A stretch of 43,585 nucleotides of DNA from Bdellovibrio sp. (GCA_013360185.1 JABWCO010000012.1:1-43585); one strand, 5' to 3'; numbered from the stretch's first letter, positions 33,127 to 42,427 are shown. The notes: a model not told the origin generated them from the letters alone. Numbers and translations are program-made.

Positions 33127-33387
33127 TTATAGCGGCGGCGGGCTGAAGTCCTCAAGATGCAGCACTTGCGACCGCAACTGCTGGCGCAGTTCCTCCACCT
33201 CAAACTTATAGGTCCACAGCAATTGTTCCCGCATCTTTCGCAGTTGCCAGACTTGTTCCGAGGTCAATGGGCGCATGTTTTCAATCATGTAGTGTAAATG
33301 TAAATCCACCTCGCGCTTAAAATCGCCGACATCGAGATCATCTTCATTTTCTAAAAAATCTAAAAACTCGTGGATCGCTGGATTCAT
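33127..33387 (-). CDS. Small helical protein upstream of ParA-like gene, 86 residues
   Basis: AGGAGGTG ahead of the ATG is a strong ribosome site. The product has an acidic start (NPAIHEFLDFLENEDDLDVG) and a long helix (RKMREQLLWTYKFEVEELRQ) with a proline-rich end (DFSPPPL). It lies 80 bases upstream of the ParA-like gene on the same strand and probably belongs to that operon. Family unknown; it may pair with the ParA-like protein as a small partner. Confidence 0.7.
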   Translation of the reverse strand: MNPAIHEFLDFLENEDDLDVGDFKREVDLHLHYMIENMRPLTSEQVWQLRKMREQLLWTYKFEVEELRQQLRSQVLHLEDFSPPPL

Positions 33388-33538
33388 GGAACACCTCCTG
33401 GACCATTTGCTCTATTTTAGCGATTTGTGCGACAAACTAAAGGTCACTGACTCTTCTTGCTAAAAATCAGTGGGTCGTTGCTCTTTAAGATTTCTTTTTG
33501 TTAAAATAAATAATTCTTTTTCGGCACAAAGGAAGTTT

Positions 33539-34621
33539 ATGAAAATTCTGATGCGCAGTTTGTTTTTCCTGGGGTGCCTCCTGGCTTTAGGAGCTTGCAA
33601 TAAAAGTGATAACAGTGGCGGCGCCGCGAATAGTTGCTCCACCGCCCAACTTGAAACCGAGATGACTGCAAGCTTGGCACAAGCCAGTTCCGAAGTGGAT
33701 TTTACTTATGTGATCGAGCGGGCTGATGGACGACGTTTTTCGTACAACCGCGGCGCTTCTAGTTTGACGACTTCGTATGAATCGGCTTCCACTTCAAAAC
33801 TTGTAACCGCCGCGGTGATTCTTCGCCTGGTGCAAGCTGGCACTCTAACTTTGAGTGATCGCCCCCAAGATCATATCGCGTCCTGGCCTTTAACAAATTC
33901 AGATCCACTTTATAGTCTTACGCTTAAGCAACTTTTAAGTTTTACCTCGGGACTAATGGCCGCGGAACCTGCGTGCTTAAGCGTGGGGATTGCAAACTTT
34001 GAAACCTGTGTCACCAATATCGGCAATGCCAACGCCAACAAAACGGCACCTCCTGGAAACCAGTTCTATTATTCTGGCAACCACATGCAGGTCGCCGGCT
34101 TAATGGCCGTGAAGGCTTTAGGTGTGAGTTCGTGGTCGCAAGTGTTTGCTGATTTTAAAACGGCGACAGGTCTTTTTGCCTCGAGCACTTATGATCTGCC
34201 ATCTAGTTCGAATCCGCGCTTAGGCGGTGGTATGCACTGGACAGCACAAGATTACATGGCCTTTCTTAAGGCGCTGGCCGCGGGCACGCTGCTAAATTCA
34301 GCCATGATGACACAACTTTTAACCGATCAAACGGCCAGCGCCACAATTAGCTATTCCCCCGTCGCCGACGCAATGAATGAAGACTGGCATTATGGCCTTG
34401 GCTTATGGCATGAGTGCCAAAATTCTGTCTATAACTGCACCCCAGCGGTGCGAGTTTCAAGTCCCGGAGCCTATGGTGCCTATCCATTTTGGGATCGTAG
34501 CAAAAATTATTTTGGCATCGTCGCACGCCAAGGAAGCTTTGGCAGTTACCCCAAAGGTATAGCTGTCGAACGCACGGTGCGCGAAAAAGCTGAATCTTGG
34601 GCTGCGTGCACTAACAACTAA
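33539..34621 (+). CDS. Lipoprotein serine hydrolase of the beta-lactamase/DD-peptidase family
   Basis: I choose ATG at 33539 (AAGGAAG site). The 360-residue product is a lipoprotein (MKILMRSLFFLGCLLALGAC, Cys20). It has the penicillin-recognising fold: the SxxK motif STSK at 84-87 and the YxN motif YSGN at 178-181, with a GxG-like region near the end. It resembles class C beta-lactamases and esterase/DD-peptidase relatives. The substrate cannot be read from sequence; cell-wall or ester hydrolysis are both possible. It is followed by a small membrane protein and a pseudouridine synthase. Confidence 0.88.
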   Translation: MKILMRSLFFLGCLLALGACNKSDNSGGAANSCSTAQLETEMTASLAQASSEVDFTYVIERADGRRFSYNRGASSLTTSYESASTSKLVTAAVILRLVQAGTLTLSDRPQDHIASWPLTNSDPLYSLTLKQLLSFTSGLMAAEPACLSVGIANFETCVTNIGNANANKTAPPGNQFYYSGNHMQVAGLMAVKALGVSSWSQVFADFKTATGLFASSTYDLPSSSNPRLGGGMHWTAQDYMAFLKALAAGTLLNSAMMTQLLTDQTASATISYSPVADAMNEDWHYGLGLWHECQNSVYNCTPAVRVSSPGAYGAYPFWDRSKNYFGIVARQGSFGSYPKGIAVERTVREKAESWAACTNN

Positions 34622-34632
34622 AGAGGTTTTCT

Positions 34633-35043
34633 ATGGCTCCAGAAATGGCGGCCTCGTACATCTTCGGCTGGATTCCTTCTGCAATCGTCACCGCCTTGCA
34701 TTTTAAAAAGCATCGACAGAAAGTTGCCTCAGCACCCTATCGACAATTACAAACAAACTTACAAAAAGTGGATCTGATGTGGCGCGAGTCGCATTCGGAT
34801 CTTATGCCCTATTCTACAGGAAAAGAAACTGTCGACTTAAGAGCCTACGAAAAGAATCTGCTGTTGATGGGTACTTTTTTCCTGTTTTTGAGTTGGCTCG
34901 GCTTCTTCTTTAACCTGCTGGTATTAATTTCCGTGCATTCCTTGGCGGTGTCCCGTAAAGAAAGAAAACTATTTTCTAGCGACTTAGCTGGCAAAGATCT
35001 GACCGCCCAACAAGTGCGTGCGATCCTGAAGGAATGTGAATGA
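34633..35043 (+). CDS. Hypothetical membrane protein, 136 residues
   Basis: ATG at 34633 follows a GAGG site. The product has a first hydrophobic stretch (MAAS YIFGWIPSAIVTALHF) and a long second one at about residues 75-105 (LLLMGTFFLFLSWLGFFFNL). Its C-terminal part is soluble (LTAQQVRAILKECE). The TGA overlaps the ATG of the pseudouridine synthase by 4 bases, so the two are coupled. No family recognised. Confidence 0.7.
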   Translation: MAPEMAASYIFGWIPSAIVTALHFKKHRQKVASAPYRQLQTNLQKVDLMWRESHSDLMPYSTGKETVDLRAYEKNLLLMGTFFLFLSWLGFFFNLLVLISVHSLAVSRKERKLFSSDLAGKDLTAQQVRAILKECE

Positions 35044-35729
35044 AGCCCAACAATAATGCCCACAAACTGCCTCTCATTGAAAAGTCGAAAAATTGGGTGG
35101 TCATCAATAAACCTGCGGGGATTTCTGTACACAATGAAGCGGGCGATGTGCGCAGCCTTTTAAAGAAACAACTAGCTCCGGGTACGTTTTCAGATATTTA
35201 TCCCGTACACCGCTTGGATAAAGAGACCAGTGGTATTTTAGTTGTCGCAACTGAAGCGGAAACTGCGGCTTCCTTGGCTGAACAATTTCAAAAACACACA
35301 GCTGAAAAATTCTATTACGCGGTTTTACGTGGCGCGATGCCAGTCGCCAATGAATTTCAAGAGTGGGCAACACCCATTTCTGACAAAGCGGAGGGACGTA
35401 AAAATCCGCAGGGCCTTTTGAAAGATCGTGTGCCCGCAAAAACTCTTTATAAGGTTTTAAAATCGAATAAGTATTTTTCATTAGTTGAGTTTCAATTACT
35501 TACCGGTCGCCAACATCAGATTCGTAAACATGCGGCTTTAGCAAAACACGCCATCGTCGGCGACACTCGTTATGGGGATCAAAAATATAATGATCGTATG
35601 GCGGGCATCTATGGCACGAACAGAATGTTTTTGCACGCGTTCCGCCTAAGGTTGTCATTGGACGGCGGCCAAGCCCAGACTTTTGAAACGCCGATACCAC
35701 CTGAGTTCACTCGGATGTTGCAAGACTAA
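35040..35729 (+). CDS. RluA-family pseudouridine synthase
   Basis: The 229-residue product has the catalytic signature VHRLDKETSG with the nucleophile Asp60, KPAGISVHNE, and the RluA-type GRQHQIRKHAALAKHAIVGD. It converts uridine to pseudouridine in rRNA or tRNA. It lacks an S4 domain, like RluA/TruC-type members; the exact target is unknown. It overlaps the upstream membrane protein gene by 4 bases. Confidence 0.93.
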   Translation: MKPNNNAHKLPLIEKSKNWVVINKPAGISVHNEAGDVRSLLKKQLAPGTFSDIYPVHRLDKETSGILVVATEAETAASLAEQFQKHTAEKFYYAVLRGAMPVANEFQEWATPISDKAEGRKNPQGLLKDRVPAKTLYKVLKSNKYFSLVEFQLLTGRQHQIRKHAALAKHAIVGDTRYGDQKYNDRMAGIYGTNRMFLHAFRLRLSLDGGQAQTFETPIPPEFTRMLQD

Positions 35730-35790
35730 ACGCAAAAATAAGAAGCTATTCCTGAGCCCCCTGGTTTTGGGATTAATAGTGTTTATGAAA

Positions 35791-35812
35791 AGACAGGGAA
35801 CGCTCCCTGTCT
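35791..35812 (+). terminator. Perfect hairpin after the pseudouridine synthase
   Basis: AGACAGGGA pairs with TCCCTGTCT around ACGC. A T-run comes only about 15-20 bases later, so it is a possible but imperfect terminator between 35729 and the next gene at 35904. Confidence 0.5.
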
Positions 35813-35903
35813 AAGCCTTAGACATTATTTTTAATGCGTAATCAAATATATCGGCAGATCAGTGTGGAATGATAATAGCAAAGAAGCGCCTCAGGAGAAC
35901 TTT

Positions 35904-36446
35904 ATGAAAAAATTGAACGTTTTTGCAACGCTGATAGCAGCCGTACTTTTTGTCGGCGCCCTGACAGCTCAGGCTCTTCCGGAAAAAGCCACATCGCAAA
36001 ATATCATTAGAAAAGCCTATTTTTTTTCATTGTCCCAACACGCGATGTTTGAAACTTTAAGTCTTCAATTTGGTGTCGCTCCCCGTGGAACCCGTGGTTA
36101 TGTTTATGATAACTTACAGACGACTCCACCCTTTGAAATGCGCGCTTTTGATGAAAATATGGGCGTGTCTTTTAAGAACTATTCGGCAGCAAAAAAAGCT
36201 GTCAGATACTATGAAGATAAAAAACGCGAAGACGGTTTAAAAATGGTCGCGACAGTTCTTTTTGAAAAGGCGGAACACTCCGTATCTGGAAAAGAAAATC
36301 CATGGGCCATTTTGTTAAGTCGCAAAAGTATTTCTGGCTCTGGCAAAATGACTTTAACTCCCGTGATCATGTATATTATCGATCGTGATTCACGCGGCGA
36401 AAAAATCACACAAGTGGGGCAATCCTTCGACGGCCCTCTTCTTTAG
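35904..36446 (+). CDS. Secreted hypothetical protein, 180 residues
   Basis: I choose ATG at 35904 with AGGAG 5-6 bases ahead. The product has a signal peptide (MKKLNVFATLIAAVLFVGAL, cleavage near AQA-LP). The mature part mixes helices and strands (FFSLSQHAMFETLSLQFGVA, LTPVIMYIIDRDSRGEKITQ) with no cysteine. It ends 3 bases ahead of the convergent helicase gene. Family unknown; periplasmic or secreted location is the only inference. Confidence 0.75.
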   Translation: MKKLNVFATLIAAVLFVGALTAQALPEKATSQNIIRKAYFFSLSQHAMFETLSLQFGVAPRGTRGYVYDNLQTTPPFEMRAFDENMGVSFKNYSAAKKAVRYYEDKKREDGLKMVATVLFEKAEHSVSGKENPWAILLSRKSISGSGKMTLTPVIMYIIDRDSRGEKITQVGQSFDGPLL

Positions 36447-36449
36447 TCC

Positions 36450-38468
36450 TTATTTCTTCGCACCTATCTGGGAATCCAACTTGGATAAAAAATTAGCGAC
36501 CAAATCTTCTCGCTCTTGTCCAACGACGGGGCGAGCTCCTAACGGATACTCTTTATAAAGTTCCTTCGGCAGTTCTAATAAAAATCTGGACGGCGTTACG
36601 GGTCTGACGACGCCGTTCTTTTTTCGCTGCATACAGCGTGACATCACCAAACGTTTTTTTGCGCGCGTCACACCCACGTAAAATAACCGGCGCTCTTCGT
36701 CGATGTCGGAGCCCAAAGTTTTATGTGGCAGCAGGTCTTCTTCAAGGCCCGCTAAAATTACCACCGGGAATTCTAGGCCTTTTGAAGCATGCAAGGTCAT
36801 TAGTTGGACCTTGTTTGGCTCTTCCTCTTCCTGGGACATATCATCACGTAACATCATGGAATCGATAAATGACTTAATACTTTCGACATCGTAAGACCGT
36901 CGCCCTAGGTACGCATCCAGGATGCGACCCAAAATTTCCACGACCACCCACTTTTTTTCTGCACTGGTTGGATCCGCCGCCGTCCCATAGACGTATTCTC
37001 TGTAACCAATATCTTGGAACAACTGCACCATCTTCGCGCCCGGGCTAGAACCCACGTGAAAGTCTAAAATATTTTTTGGCAGGTCTTCGATAAACTTTAA
37101 TAAATTTTCAATCGACTCTCCGGCCTTATCTTGAACTTCGGCTTCCTTCCAATAACGGCAGGCTTCCACGAAGTTAATGCGTTTTTTAAGAGCGAATTCA
37201 CTTAGCTTTTCAATGCTCGTATCACCAATTCCTCGTGAGGGAACATTGATGATGCGACGTAAAGAAACTTCATTGGGAGCCAGGGCTTGTTTTAAATAAG
37301 CCATTAAATCTTTGATCTCGCGACGGTCGAAAATCGATGTCCCACCAGAAATATTGTATTGAATATTGGCCCGACGCAAAGACGACTCGATCAAACCACC
37401 TTGGGTGTTGGAACGATACAAGATTGCAAAGTCTTTATTTTTATAACCTTGACGTTGGAAGTTTAGAATTTCCGTAACCACGAACTCACATTCATCTTCT
37501 TCTCGATCCAGAATAAATAATTCTGGAATTTCCCCCGTGTCTTGGGCCGCTTCTGAGCGCAGCACTTTGCCATGGCGATTTTTATTTTTAGAAATCGCCG
37601 CATTGGCGACCGCTAGAATTTCGGCAGACGATCGGTAATTTCTTTCTAATTTAATCACTTCACAGTTTTTAAAATCTTGCGGGAAATTTAAAATGTTTTT
37701 TACTTCCGCCCCACGCCAGCCGTAAATCGATTGGTCATCATCCCCGACCACCGTCAGGTTGTTGTGGGCCTTGACGATCTGTGCGATCAAATTCATCTGC
37801 ATACGGTTGGTGTCCTGGAACTCGTCCACCATGACTTGACTGAACATCCCTTGGACTTTTTCTAAGATATCTGGATTGTCTTTGAATAACTGCAACGGCT
37901 TGATCAACAAACCCTCAAAATCAACCACTCCCAAGTGCTCAAGGCGTTTGGCAAATTTCGGTGTCAGCACTTCGACCATCTCGTGGTATTCGTCAAACGC
38001 TTCGTTTTGCACGGCCATGCCAGTGCGTCGATCGTTGATCATGGTTAAGATCTTATCGACGTCGAATTTATCTTTGCCGGAGTTTTTAATGTCTTTGATC
38101 AGATCTTTAAGAATGGAATTGCAATCACTCTGATCGACAATCCCAAAGTATGGCGAAAGGCCGGCATGTTTATGGAAACGACGCAGAATTTGCAAACCGA
38201 AGGAATGAAATGTCCCGGCCCAAAGACCTTTACCCGTGTTGCCAAGCTTTACACCCACGCGGTGCTTAAGCTCTTTGGCAGCTTTGTTAGTAAAAGTCAG
38301 AACGCAGATTTCTTGAGCACTTGCCACCCTTTCAGAAATTAAGCGTCCTGTCCTTGAAACAAGCACTGTCGTTTTACCTGAACCCGCCCCTGCTAAAATC
38401 AGCAAGGGTCCGTAATTATGTTTTACGGCTTTTTGTTGCTCGGGGTTCAACCCTTTAAGCCAATCCAT
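36450..38468 (-). CDS. UvrD/PcrA/Rep-type DNA helicase
   Basis: The 672-residue product is a superfamily 1A 3'-5' helicase. Motif I is LILAGAGSGKTT, motif Ia VLTFTNKAAKEL, motif II VDEFQDTN, motif III VVGDDDQSIYGWRGA, motif IV LERNYRSSAEIL, and motif VI LFYVGVTRAKKRL. The RNA/ssDNA-binding TLHASKGLEFPVV is also visible. It fits PcrA or Rep, acting in nucleotide-excision repair, replication restart and removal of RecA. It starts with MDWLKGLNPEQQKAVKH as in PcrA. The next gene on the strand (38555) encodes a zinc-binding protein with a related C-terminal motif. Confidence 0.95.
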   Translation of the reverse strand: MDWLKGLNPEQQKAVKHNYGPLLILAGAGSGKTTVLVSRTGRLISERVASAQEICVLTFTNKAAKELKHRVGVKLGNTGKGLWAGTFHSFGLQILRRFHKHAGLSPYFGIVDQSDCNSILKDLIKDIKNSGKDKFDVDKILTMINDRRTGMAVQNEAFDEYHEMVEVLTPKFAKRLEHLGVVDFEGLLIKPLQLFKDNPDILEKVQGMFSQVMVDEFQDTNRMQMNLIAQIVKAHNNLTVVGDDDQSIYGWRGAEVKNILNFPQDFKNCEVIKLERNYRSSAEILAVANAAISKNKNRHGKVLRSEAAQDTGEIPELFILDREEDECEFVVTEILNFQRQGYKNKDFAILYRSNTQGGLIESSLRRANIQYNISGGTSIFDRREIKDLMAYLKQALAPNEVSLRRIINVPSRGIGDTSIEKLSEFALKKRINFVEACRYWKEAEVQDKAGESIENLLKFIEDLPKNILDFHVGSSPGAKMVQLFQDIGYREYVYGTAADPTSAEKKWVVVEILGRILDAYLGRRSYDVESIKSFIDSMMLRDDMSQEEEEPNKVQLMTLHASKGLEFPVVILAGLEEDLLPHKTLGSDIDEERRLFYVGVTRAKKRLVMSRCMQRKKNGVVRPVTPSRFLLELPKELYKEYPLGARPVVGQEREDLVANFLSKLDSQIGAKK

Positions 38469-38554
38469 GAAATCTCGTCTTCTAAATTACTCTAACGACA
38501 AGGGCCTGCATGTGACTGCAAGCCCATATATGCATTATATTTTACTTAAGTCGC

Positions 38555-38995
38555 TTAAACGCGATTGTGAATCAATGTGCGCACTTCGTCTTCAAAAACC
38601 ACTTCGATTTTATCTGACATCGCTTCTTTGATGAAACCCATACCAAATTTCGGATGATCAAGTTTTGTGTTCTTTTCGAACTTGCCCTTCATGCTATAGG
38701 TCGCCGTTGCTGCCTTTTCGTTCGCCATCAACATGTCATATTCGTTGCGGTGGCTTGATTTACGTGAATTCATTGTTTGTTCGCGTTTTTTCGCTGCCGC
38801 ACCTGTCAAAGGTTTGCCCGTACGAGTTTGTGCTTTAGGAAGTGAAAAAGTTTTCAAAGATCCGCAGATCTCACACTTGATCTTTGCCGACGTTGAAGTT
38901 GTATGCGCCAAAACCACGTGGTAGCGGTCAGCATCACACTTCTTACAGAATGCAAAAAAAGATTTTGCAACGGGTGGCAGAGTATTCATCGTCAT
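38555..38995 (-). CDS. Zinc-finger protein with DUF3553-like C terminus
   Basis: The 146-residue product has two CxxC knuckles (FCKKCDAD and KCEICGSL) for one zinc, a basic middle (KPLTGAAAKKREQTMNSRKS), and a C-terminal HPKFGMGFIKEAMSDKIEVV motif. That last motif matches the pattern HxxFGxGxV seen at the ends of UvrD/PcrA helicases (DUF3553). It is directly upstream of a UvrD/PcrA gene on the same strand. A role in binding nucleic acid or RNA polymerase with the helicase is plausible but inferred. GGAAG precedes the ATG. Confidence 0.82.
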   Translation of the reverse strand: MTMNTLPPVAKSFFAFCKKCDADRYHVVLAHTTSTSAKIKCEICGSLKTFSLPKAQTRTGKPLTGAAAKKREQTMNSRKSSHRNEYDMLMANEKAATATYSMKGKFEKNTKLDHPKFGMGFIKEAMSDKIEVVFEDEVRTLIHNRV

Positions 38996-39008
38996 AGTAT
39001 CTTCCTAT

Positions 39009-39938
39009 CTAGTATTGTTGTTTCAAATTATAAATCATTAATTTTTCATCCAGCTTCTTCTGCGCAATTTCACCAGCGCTTAAGTAAAAGGGCCCTTCAT
39101 TGCGTTCGATACGCTTTTGAAAGGACAACATGCTGGTTTCATCCTTAGGATCAATATACGTACCTGTCGGACCGTAATTTTCCAAGAAAGCCAAATCTGG
39201 TTCTTTGCTAAAGAACTTTTCCCAACAGTGCGTGTTCACTTGCACACGATACGTGATCGTCTTGGCATGAGAGTGCACCGGCGCATAGGCCCCGATGACT
39301 TCCAAGTGGCCATAGTGCGAATGTAACTTCAAAGCTGGGCTTCCCCACTGAGTCATGCCAGAGCACTGCTCGACATTTGCGTACCACAAACCAAAGGCCT
39401 TCGACATAAAGCCTAAGCCATACAATCCACCACTTGGTAAAAGAGAATTCACCGAACACAAGTTGTGGGCGACCCACTCTCCACGATGCATTGTTGGGAT
39501 GATAATGAACAACGACAATGGCACCCAGTCCATGTCATCAAGTGAAGTAACTTCTTTCATCACGCCGGAAGTTTTAATGGGTGAATTCGAAGCCGGGAAT
39601 TTTTTTGGATCAAGGGCTGCGCGCATTTCTGGCGTCAACGCTGAGGGACGTGCGGCGAAGCCCGCAACAAACCCAGGCATCACAGCACAGTCGTAAAACA
39701 CCCAACGAGGCATGGCCATATTGGAAGGACCGAAAGCTCGTTCTTCTAAAGAGTAAATGCGATCGGCAAACGTCACTTCTGCAATGTCTAAGGGATCTTT
39801 AAAGACAGGTTCTTTTTTAAACCAATCCAAGCGATGAACGGAACCAGGTTGGGCAATTTGGTTTTCTGGACGCACAAAAACATAAGGGCGAATATCATCG
39901 CTGTTCATCCAGTCTACTTTTGCCAATAAAGAACTCAT
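39009..39938 (-). CDS. Conserved hypothetical protein, 309 residues
   Basis: The product is soluble with no signal or membrane segment. It is rich in aromatic residues (MSSLLAKVDWMNSDDIRPYV, YGLGFMSKAFGLWYANVEQC) and has several histidines (HSHYGHLEVIGAYAPVHSHA) that could bind metal. No domain is recognised. It is followed 13 bases later by the zinc-finger gene, suggesting one transcript. Its upstream region contains the 27-bp repeats and copy B of the hairpin element. Confidence 0.75.
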   Translation of the reverse strand: MSSLLAKVDWMNSDDIRPYVFVRPENQIAQPGSVHRLDWFKKEPVFKDPLDIAEVTFADRIYSLEERAFGPSNMAMPRWVFYDCAVMPGFVAGFAARPSALTPEMRAALDPKKFPASNSPIKTSGVMKEVTSLDDMDWVPLSLFIIIPTMHRGEWVAHNLCSVNSLLPSGGLYGLGFMSKAFGLWYANVEQCSGMTQWGSPALKLHSHYGHLEVIGAYAPVHSHAKTITYRVQVNTHCWEKFFSKEPDLAFLENYGPTGTYIDPKDETSMLSFQKRIERNEGPFYLSAGEIAQKKLDEKLMIYNLKQQY

Positions 39939-39975
39939 CTCTTACCTAACTCGAACTACGTTCAAAAAAACTTCT

Positions 39976-40069
39976 GCTTCAGCTTCGCTCTGCGCCTGCG
40001 GGCCTTCAGCTGCGCTCTGTGCCTGCCGGCCTTCAGCTGCGCTCTGTGCCTGCCGGCCTTCAGCTCCGG
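39976..40069. repeat. Three tandem 27-bp copies plus a partial fourth
   Basis: The unit CCTTCAGCTGCGCTCTGTGC plus CTGCCGG occurs twice exactly (40003-40029 and 40030-40056). One diverged copy precedes it (39976-40002) and a 13-base partial follows, merging into copy B of the hairpin element. It is not a CRISPR: the repeats are directly tandem, with no spacers. Confidence 0.85.
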
Positions 40070-40102
40070 ACTTGCAGTCCTGCGCTCTGCGCCCTATCGG
40101 GC
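40058..40102. repeat. Two-hairpin intergenic element, copy B
   Basis: The same linkers as copy A (CTTCAGCTCC and TGCGCTCTGC) carry stem GGACT/AGTCC with loop TGC and stem GCCC/GGGC with loop TATC. All changes from copy A keep pairing. It lies just past the fumC stop. Confidence 0.75.
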
Positions 40103-40120
40103 CATCAGCCTCGGTGTCGG

Positions 40121-41509
40121 CTAGACGCCGGTCATCTCCTCTGGTTTTACTATCTTATCAAACTCTGCGCCAGAAAGGAGTCCAAGATTGATAGCTTCTT
40201 CGCGCAGTGTTGTGCCGTTTTTATGGGCAGTTTTCGCGATTTTAGCAGCGTTGTCGTAACCAATATGGGGGTTCAATGCTGTCACGAGCATCAGTGAATT
40301 GTCCAGGTGTTTGCGAATTTGTTTGGCATTCGCCTGAATTCCAATAACACAGTGATCTGTAAACGACTCACACGCATCTGAGAGTAAACGAATTGAATTT
40401 AGCACATTAAAAACAATCAGGGGTTTGAACACATTCAGCTCAAAGTGCCCCGTGGCCCCGCCTATGCTCGCCGCAACATGATTGCCCATCACCTGCGCAC
40501 AGACCATGGTCATGGCCTCGCTTTGAGTCGGATTCACTTTGCCGGGCATGATGGAGCTGCCTGGTTCGTTTTCTGGTAAATGCAGCTCGCCAATCCCGCA
40601 GCGTGGGCCGGAGCCCAACAAACGAATGTCATTTGCGATCTTCATCAAAGACACAGCAATGGTATTTAGGGCCCCACTGACCTCAATCAAGGCGTCATGG
40701 GCGGCCAAGGCTTCAAATTTATTTTCAGCAGAAACAAAGGGTAATTTAGTTTCTTGCGCGATGGCCTTGGCTGCTTCAATTGCAAACTGAGGATGCGTAT
40801 TAAGTCCGGTGCCAACCGCCGTTCCCCCCAGGGCCAACTCGTACAGATGGGGCAAAGTGTTCTGAATGCGCTTTTTCGAATGGCGCATCTGTGTTGCGTA
40901 ACCGGAGAACTCCTGCCCCAAAGTCAGCGGAGTCGCATCCATCAAATGCGTGCGCCCGATTTTCACAATGTCTTTGAATTCGTTTTGTTTGGCCGTCAGC
41001 GCACCGCCAAGTTTGTCTAGCATTGGAAGCAGGCGGTGTTCGATTTGTTCCCCCACCGCAATGTGCATCGCAGTCGGAAATGTGTCGTTAGAACTTTGCC
41101 CCTTGTTCACATCGTCATTGGGATGAATTTCTTTGCTCGGTAATTTTAAACCCAGTATGTCTTGGGCGCGATTGGCAATGACTTCGTTAGCATTCATGTT
41201 GGTTTGTGTGCCCGAACCCGTTTGCCAGACGACCAAAGGAAAGTGCGCATCAAGTTTTCCAGCAATCACTTCGTCCGCAGCCTTCACGATCACGTCTGTT
41301 TTTTTTGCGTCAAGCAGCCCCAACTTATGATTTGTTAAGGCGGCCGCTTTTTTTAGAATCCCTAAAGCACGAATCATTTCCCGAGGAAAACGATCACCGC
41401 CGATGCGAAAATTCTCTGTGGATCTTTGTGTTTGTGCTCCCCAGAATTTATCTGCTGGAACCTTCACTTCACCCATCGTGTCTTTTTCAATGCGGAATTC
41501 TTGACTCAC
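40121..41509 (-). CDS. fumC: Class II fumarate hydratase
   Basis: The 462-residue product interconverts fumarate and malate in the TCA cycle. Visible are [20 protein letters not shown], the [18 protein letters not shown] active-site segment, the [19 protein letters not shown] segment, and the fumarase/aspartase signature [18 protein letters not shown] choose GTG at 41509 ([12 protein letters not shown]), which has AAGGGG five bases ahead; a GTG at 41515 would sit on that site. It follows an SDR gene by only about 3-9 bases, so they share a message. Confidence 0.95.
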   Translation of the reverse strand: MSQEFRIEKDTMGEVKVPADKFWGAQTQRSTENFRIGGDRFPREMIRALGILKKAAALTNHKLGLLDAKKTDVIVKAADEVIAGKLDAHFPLVVWQTGSGTQTNMNANEVIANRAQDILGLKLPSKEIHPNDDVNKGQSSNDTFPTAMHIAVGEQIEHRLLPMLDKLGGALTAKQNEFKDIVKIGRTHLMDATPLTLGQEFSGYATQMRHSKKRIQNTLPHLYELALGGTAVGTGLNTHPQFAIEAAKAIAQETKLPFVSAENKFEALAAHDALIEVSGALNTIAVSLMKIANDIRLLGSGPRCGIGELHLPENEPGSSIMPGKVNPTQSEAMTMVCAQVMGNHVAASIGGATGHFELNVFKPLIVFNVLNSIRLLSDACESFTDHCVIGIQANAKQIRKHLDNSLMLVTALNPHIGYDNAAKIAKTAHKNGTTLREEAINLGLLSGAEFDKIVKPEEMTGV

Positions 41510-41518
41510 GTTCACCCC

Positions 41519-42277
41519 TTACTTGCGCGCAACCGCATCGACGTGCGCTTGATCTGTAGGATAAATTACCAACTCTTGAATATTCACATGCGCAGGCCGA
41601 GCCACGCACCAAGCAATCGTGTCGGCAATGTCTTCGGCTGTCAGCGGCGTCATGCCTTCGTAAACTTTGTCAGCGCGGGCTTGGTCGTTAAAGCGCACCA
41701 TGGAAAATTCTGTCGTCACCATGCCCGGCTCAATGTTCGTCACGCGAATTTTTGTGCCCAACAAATCTCGACGCAAGCCTTCGGACAAAGCGCGCACGGC
41801 AAATTTAGTTGCGCAGTATACTCCCCCGCCTGGATAAGTCCAACGGCCCGCGACCGATCCTAGGTTTACAATGTGACCTGAGTTTTTTTGTGTAAGGAAT
41901 GGCAAAATCCCGCGCGTGATAAAAAGCAAACCTTTGACGTTAGTGTCGATCATGGTTTCCCAGTCATCTAGGGACGCTTCGTGCATTTTATCGGTGCCTT
42001 TAGCAAGGCCTGCGTTATTCACCAACACTTCGATCTGTGGCAACAACGCTGCTTCGGCTTTCAAAAACTCACTGACTTCAAAACGATCTGAAACGTCAAA
42101 GCAGGCAAGTTTGACTTGCACTTGAGGAAATTTCGCTTTGATGGCTTTTTCTAATTCTTGCAGTTTTTCGTAACGGCGGCCGGTGGCCAAAATTGAAAAG
42201 CCTTGCCCCGCTAATGCCAAAGAGGTGGCCCAACCGATACCTGCAGTGGCGCCTGTGATCATTGCCCATTTTGCCAT
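41519..42277 (-). CDS. Short-chain dehydrogenase/reductase (SDR)
   Basis: The 252-residue product is a classical SDR: TGATAGIGWATSLAL (dinucleotide-binding GxxxGxG), NNAG in VLVNNAGLAKGT, the catalytic Ser in VNLGSVAGRWTYPGGG and the YxxxK in VYCATKFAVRAL. It resembles YdfG-type enzymes that oxidise serine/3-hydroxy acids with NADP, but substrate is unsure. AGGAG precedes the ATG by 10 bases. It is co-transcribed with fumC and diverges from ychJ across a palindrome. Confidence 0.92.
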   Translation of the reverse strand: MAKWAMITGATAGIGWATSLALAGQGFSILATGRRYEKLQELEKAIKAKFPQVQVKLACFDVSDRFEVSEFLKAEAALLPQIEVLVNNAGLAKGTDKMHEASLDDWETMIDTNVKGLLFITRGILPFLTQKNSGHIVNLGSVAGRWTYPGGGVYCATKFAVRALSEGLRRDLLGTKIRVTNIEPGMVTTEFSMVRFNDQARADKVYEGMTPLTAEDIADTIAWCVARPAHVNIQELVIYPTDQAHVDAVARK

Positions 42278-42365
42278 ACGATGTGGTCTCCTGATTCGTC
42301 TGCAAAGATACCATTCCCCTCGAGGAAAGGGTACCTTGCCGCAAGATGTCGCCCCGCATCCGAAA

Positions 42366-42382
42366 AAGGTACGGCGTACCTT
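42366..42382. promoter_or_regulatory. Palindrome between divergent SDR and YchJ genes
   Basis: AAGGTAC GGC GTACCTT is a perfect 7-3-7 inverted repeat. GTACC occurs again at 42331-42335. It may be an operator for one or both genes, or a leader hairpin of ychJ. Confidence 0.45.
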
Positions 42383-42427
42383 CCGGGGGCTGGCTTCCTT
42401 TGCGGGTTTCTGTTAGCTTCGCGAGCT

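Noticed and set aside
39976-40069. CRISPR array
   Set aside because: Repeats are directly tandem with no spacers and no cas genes.
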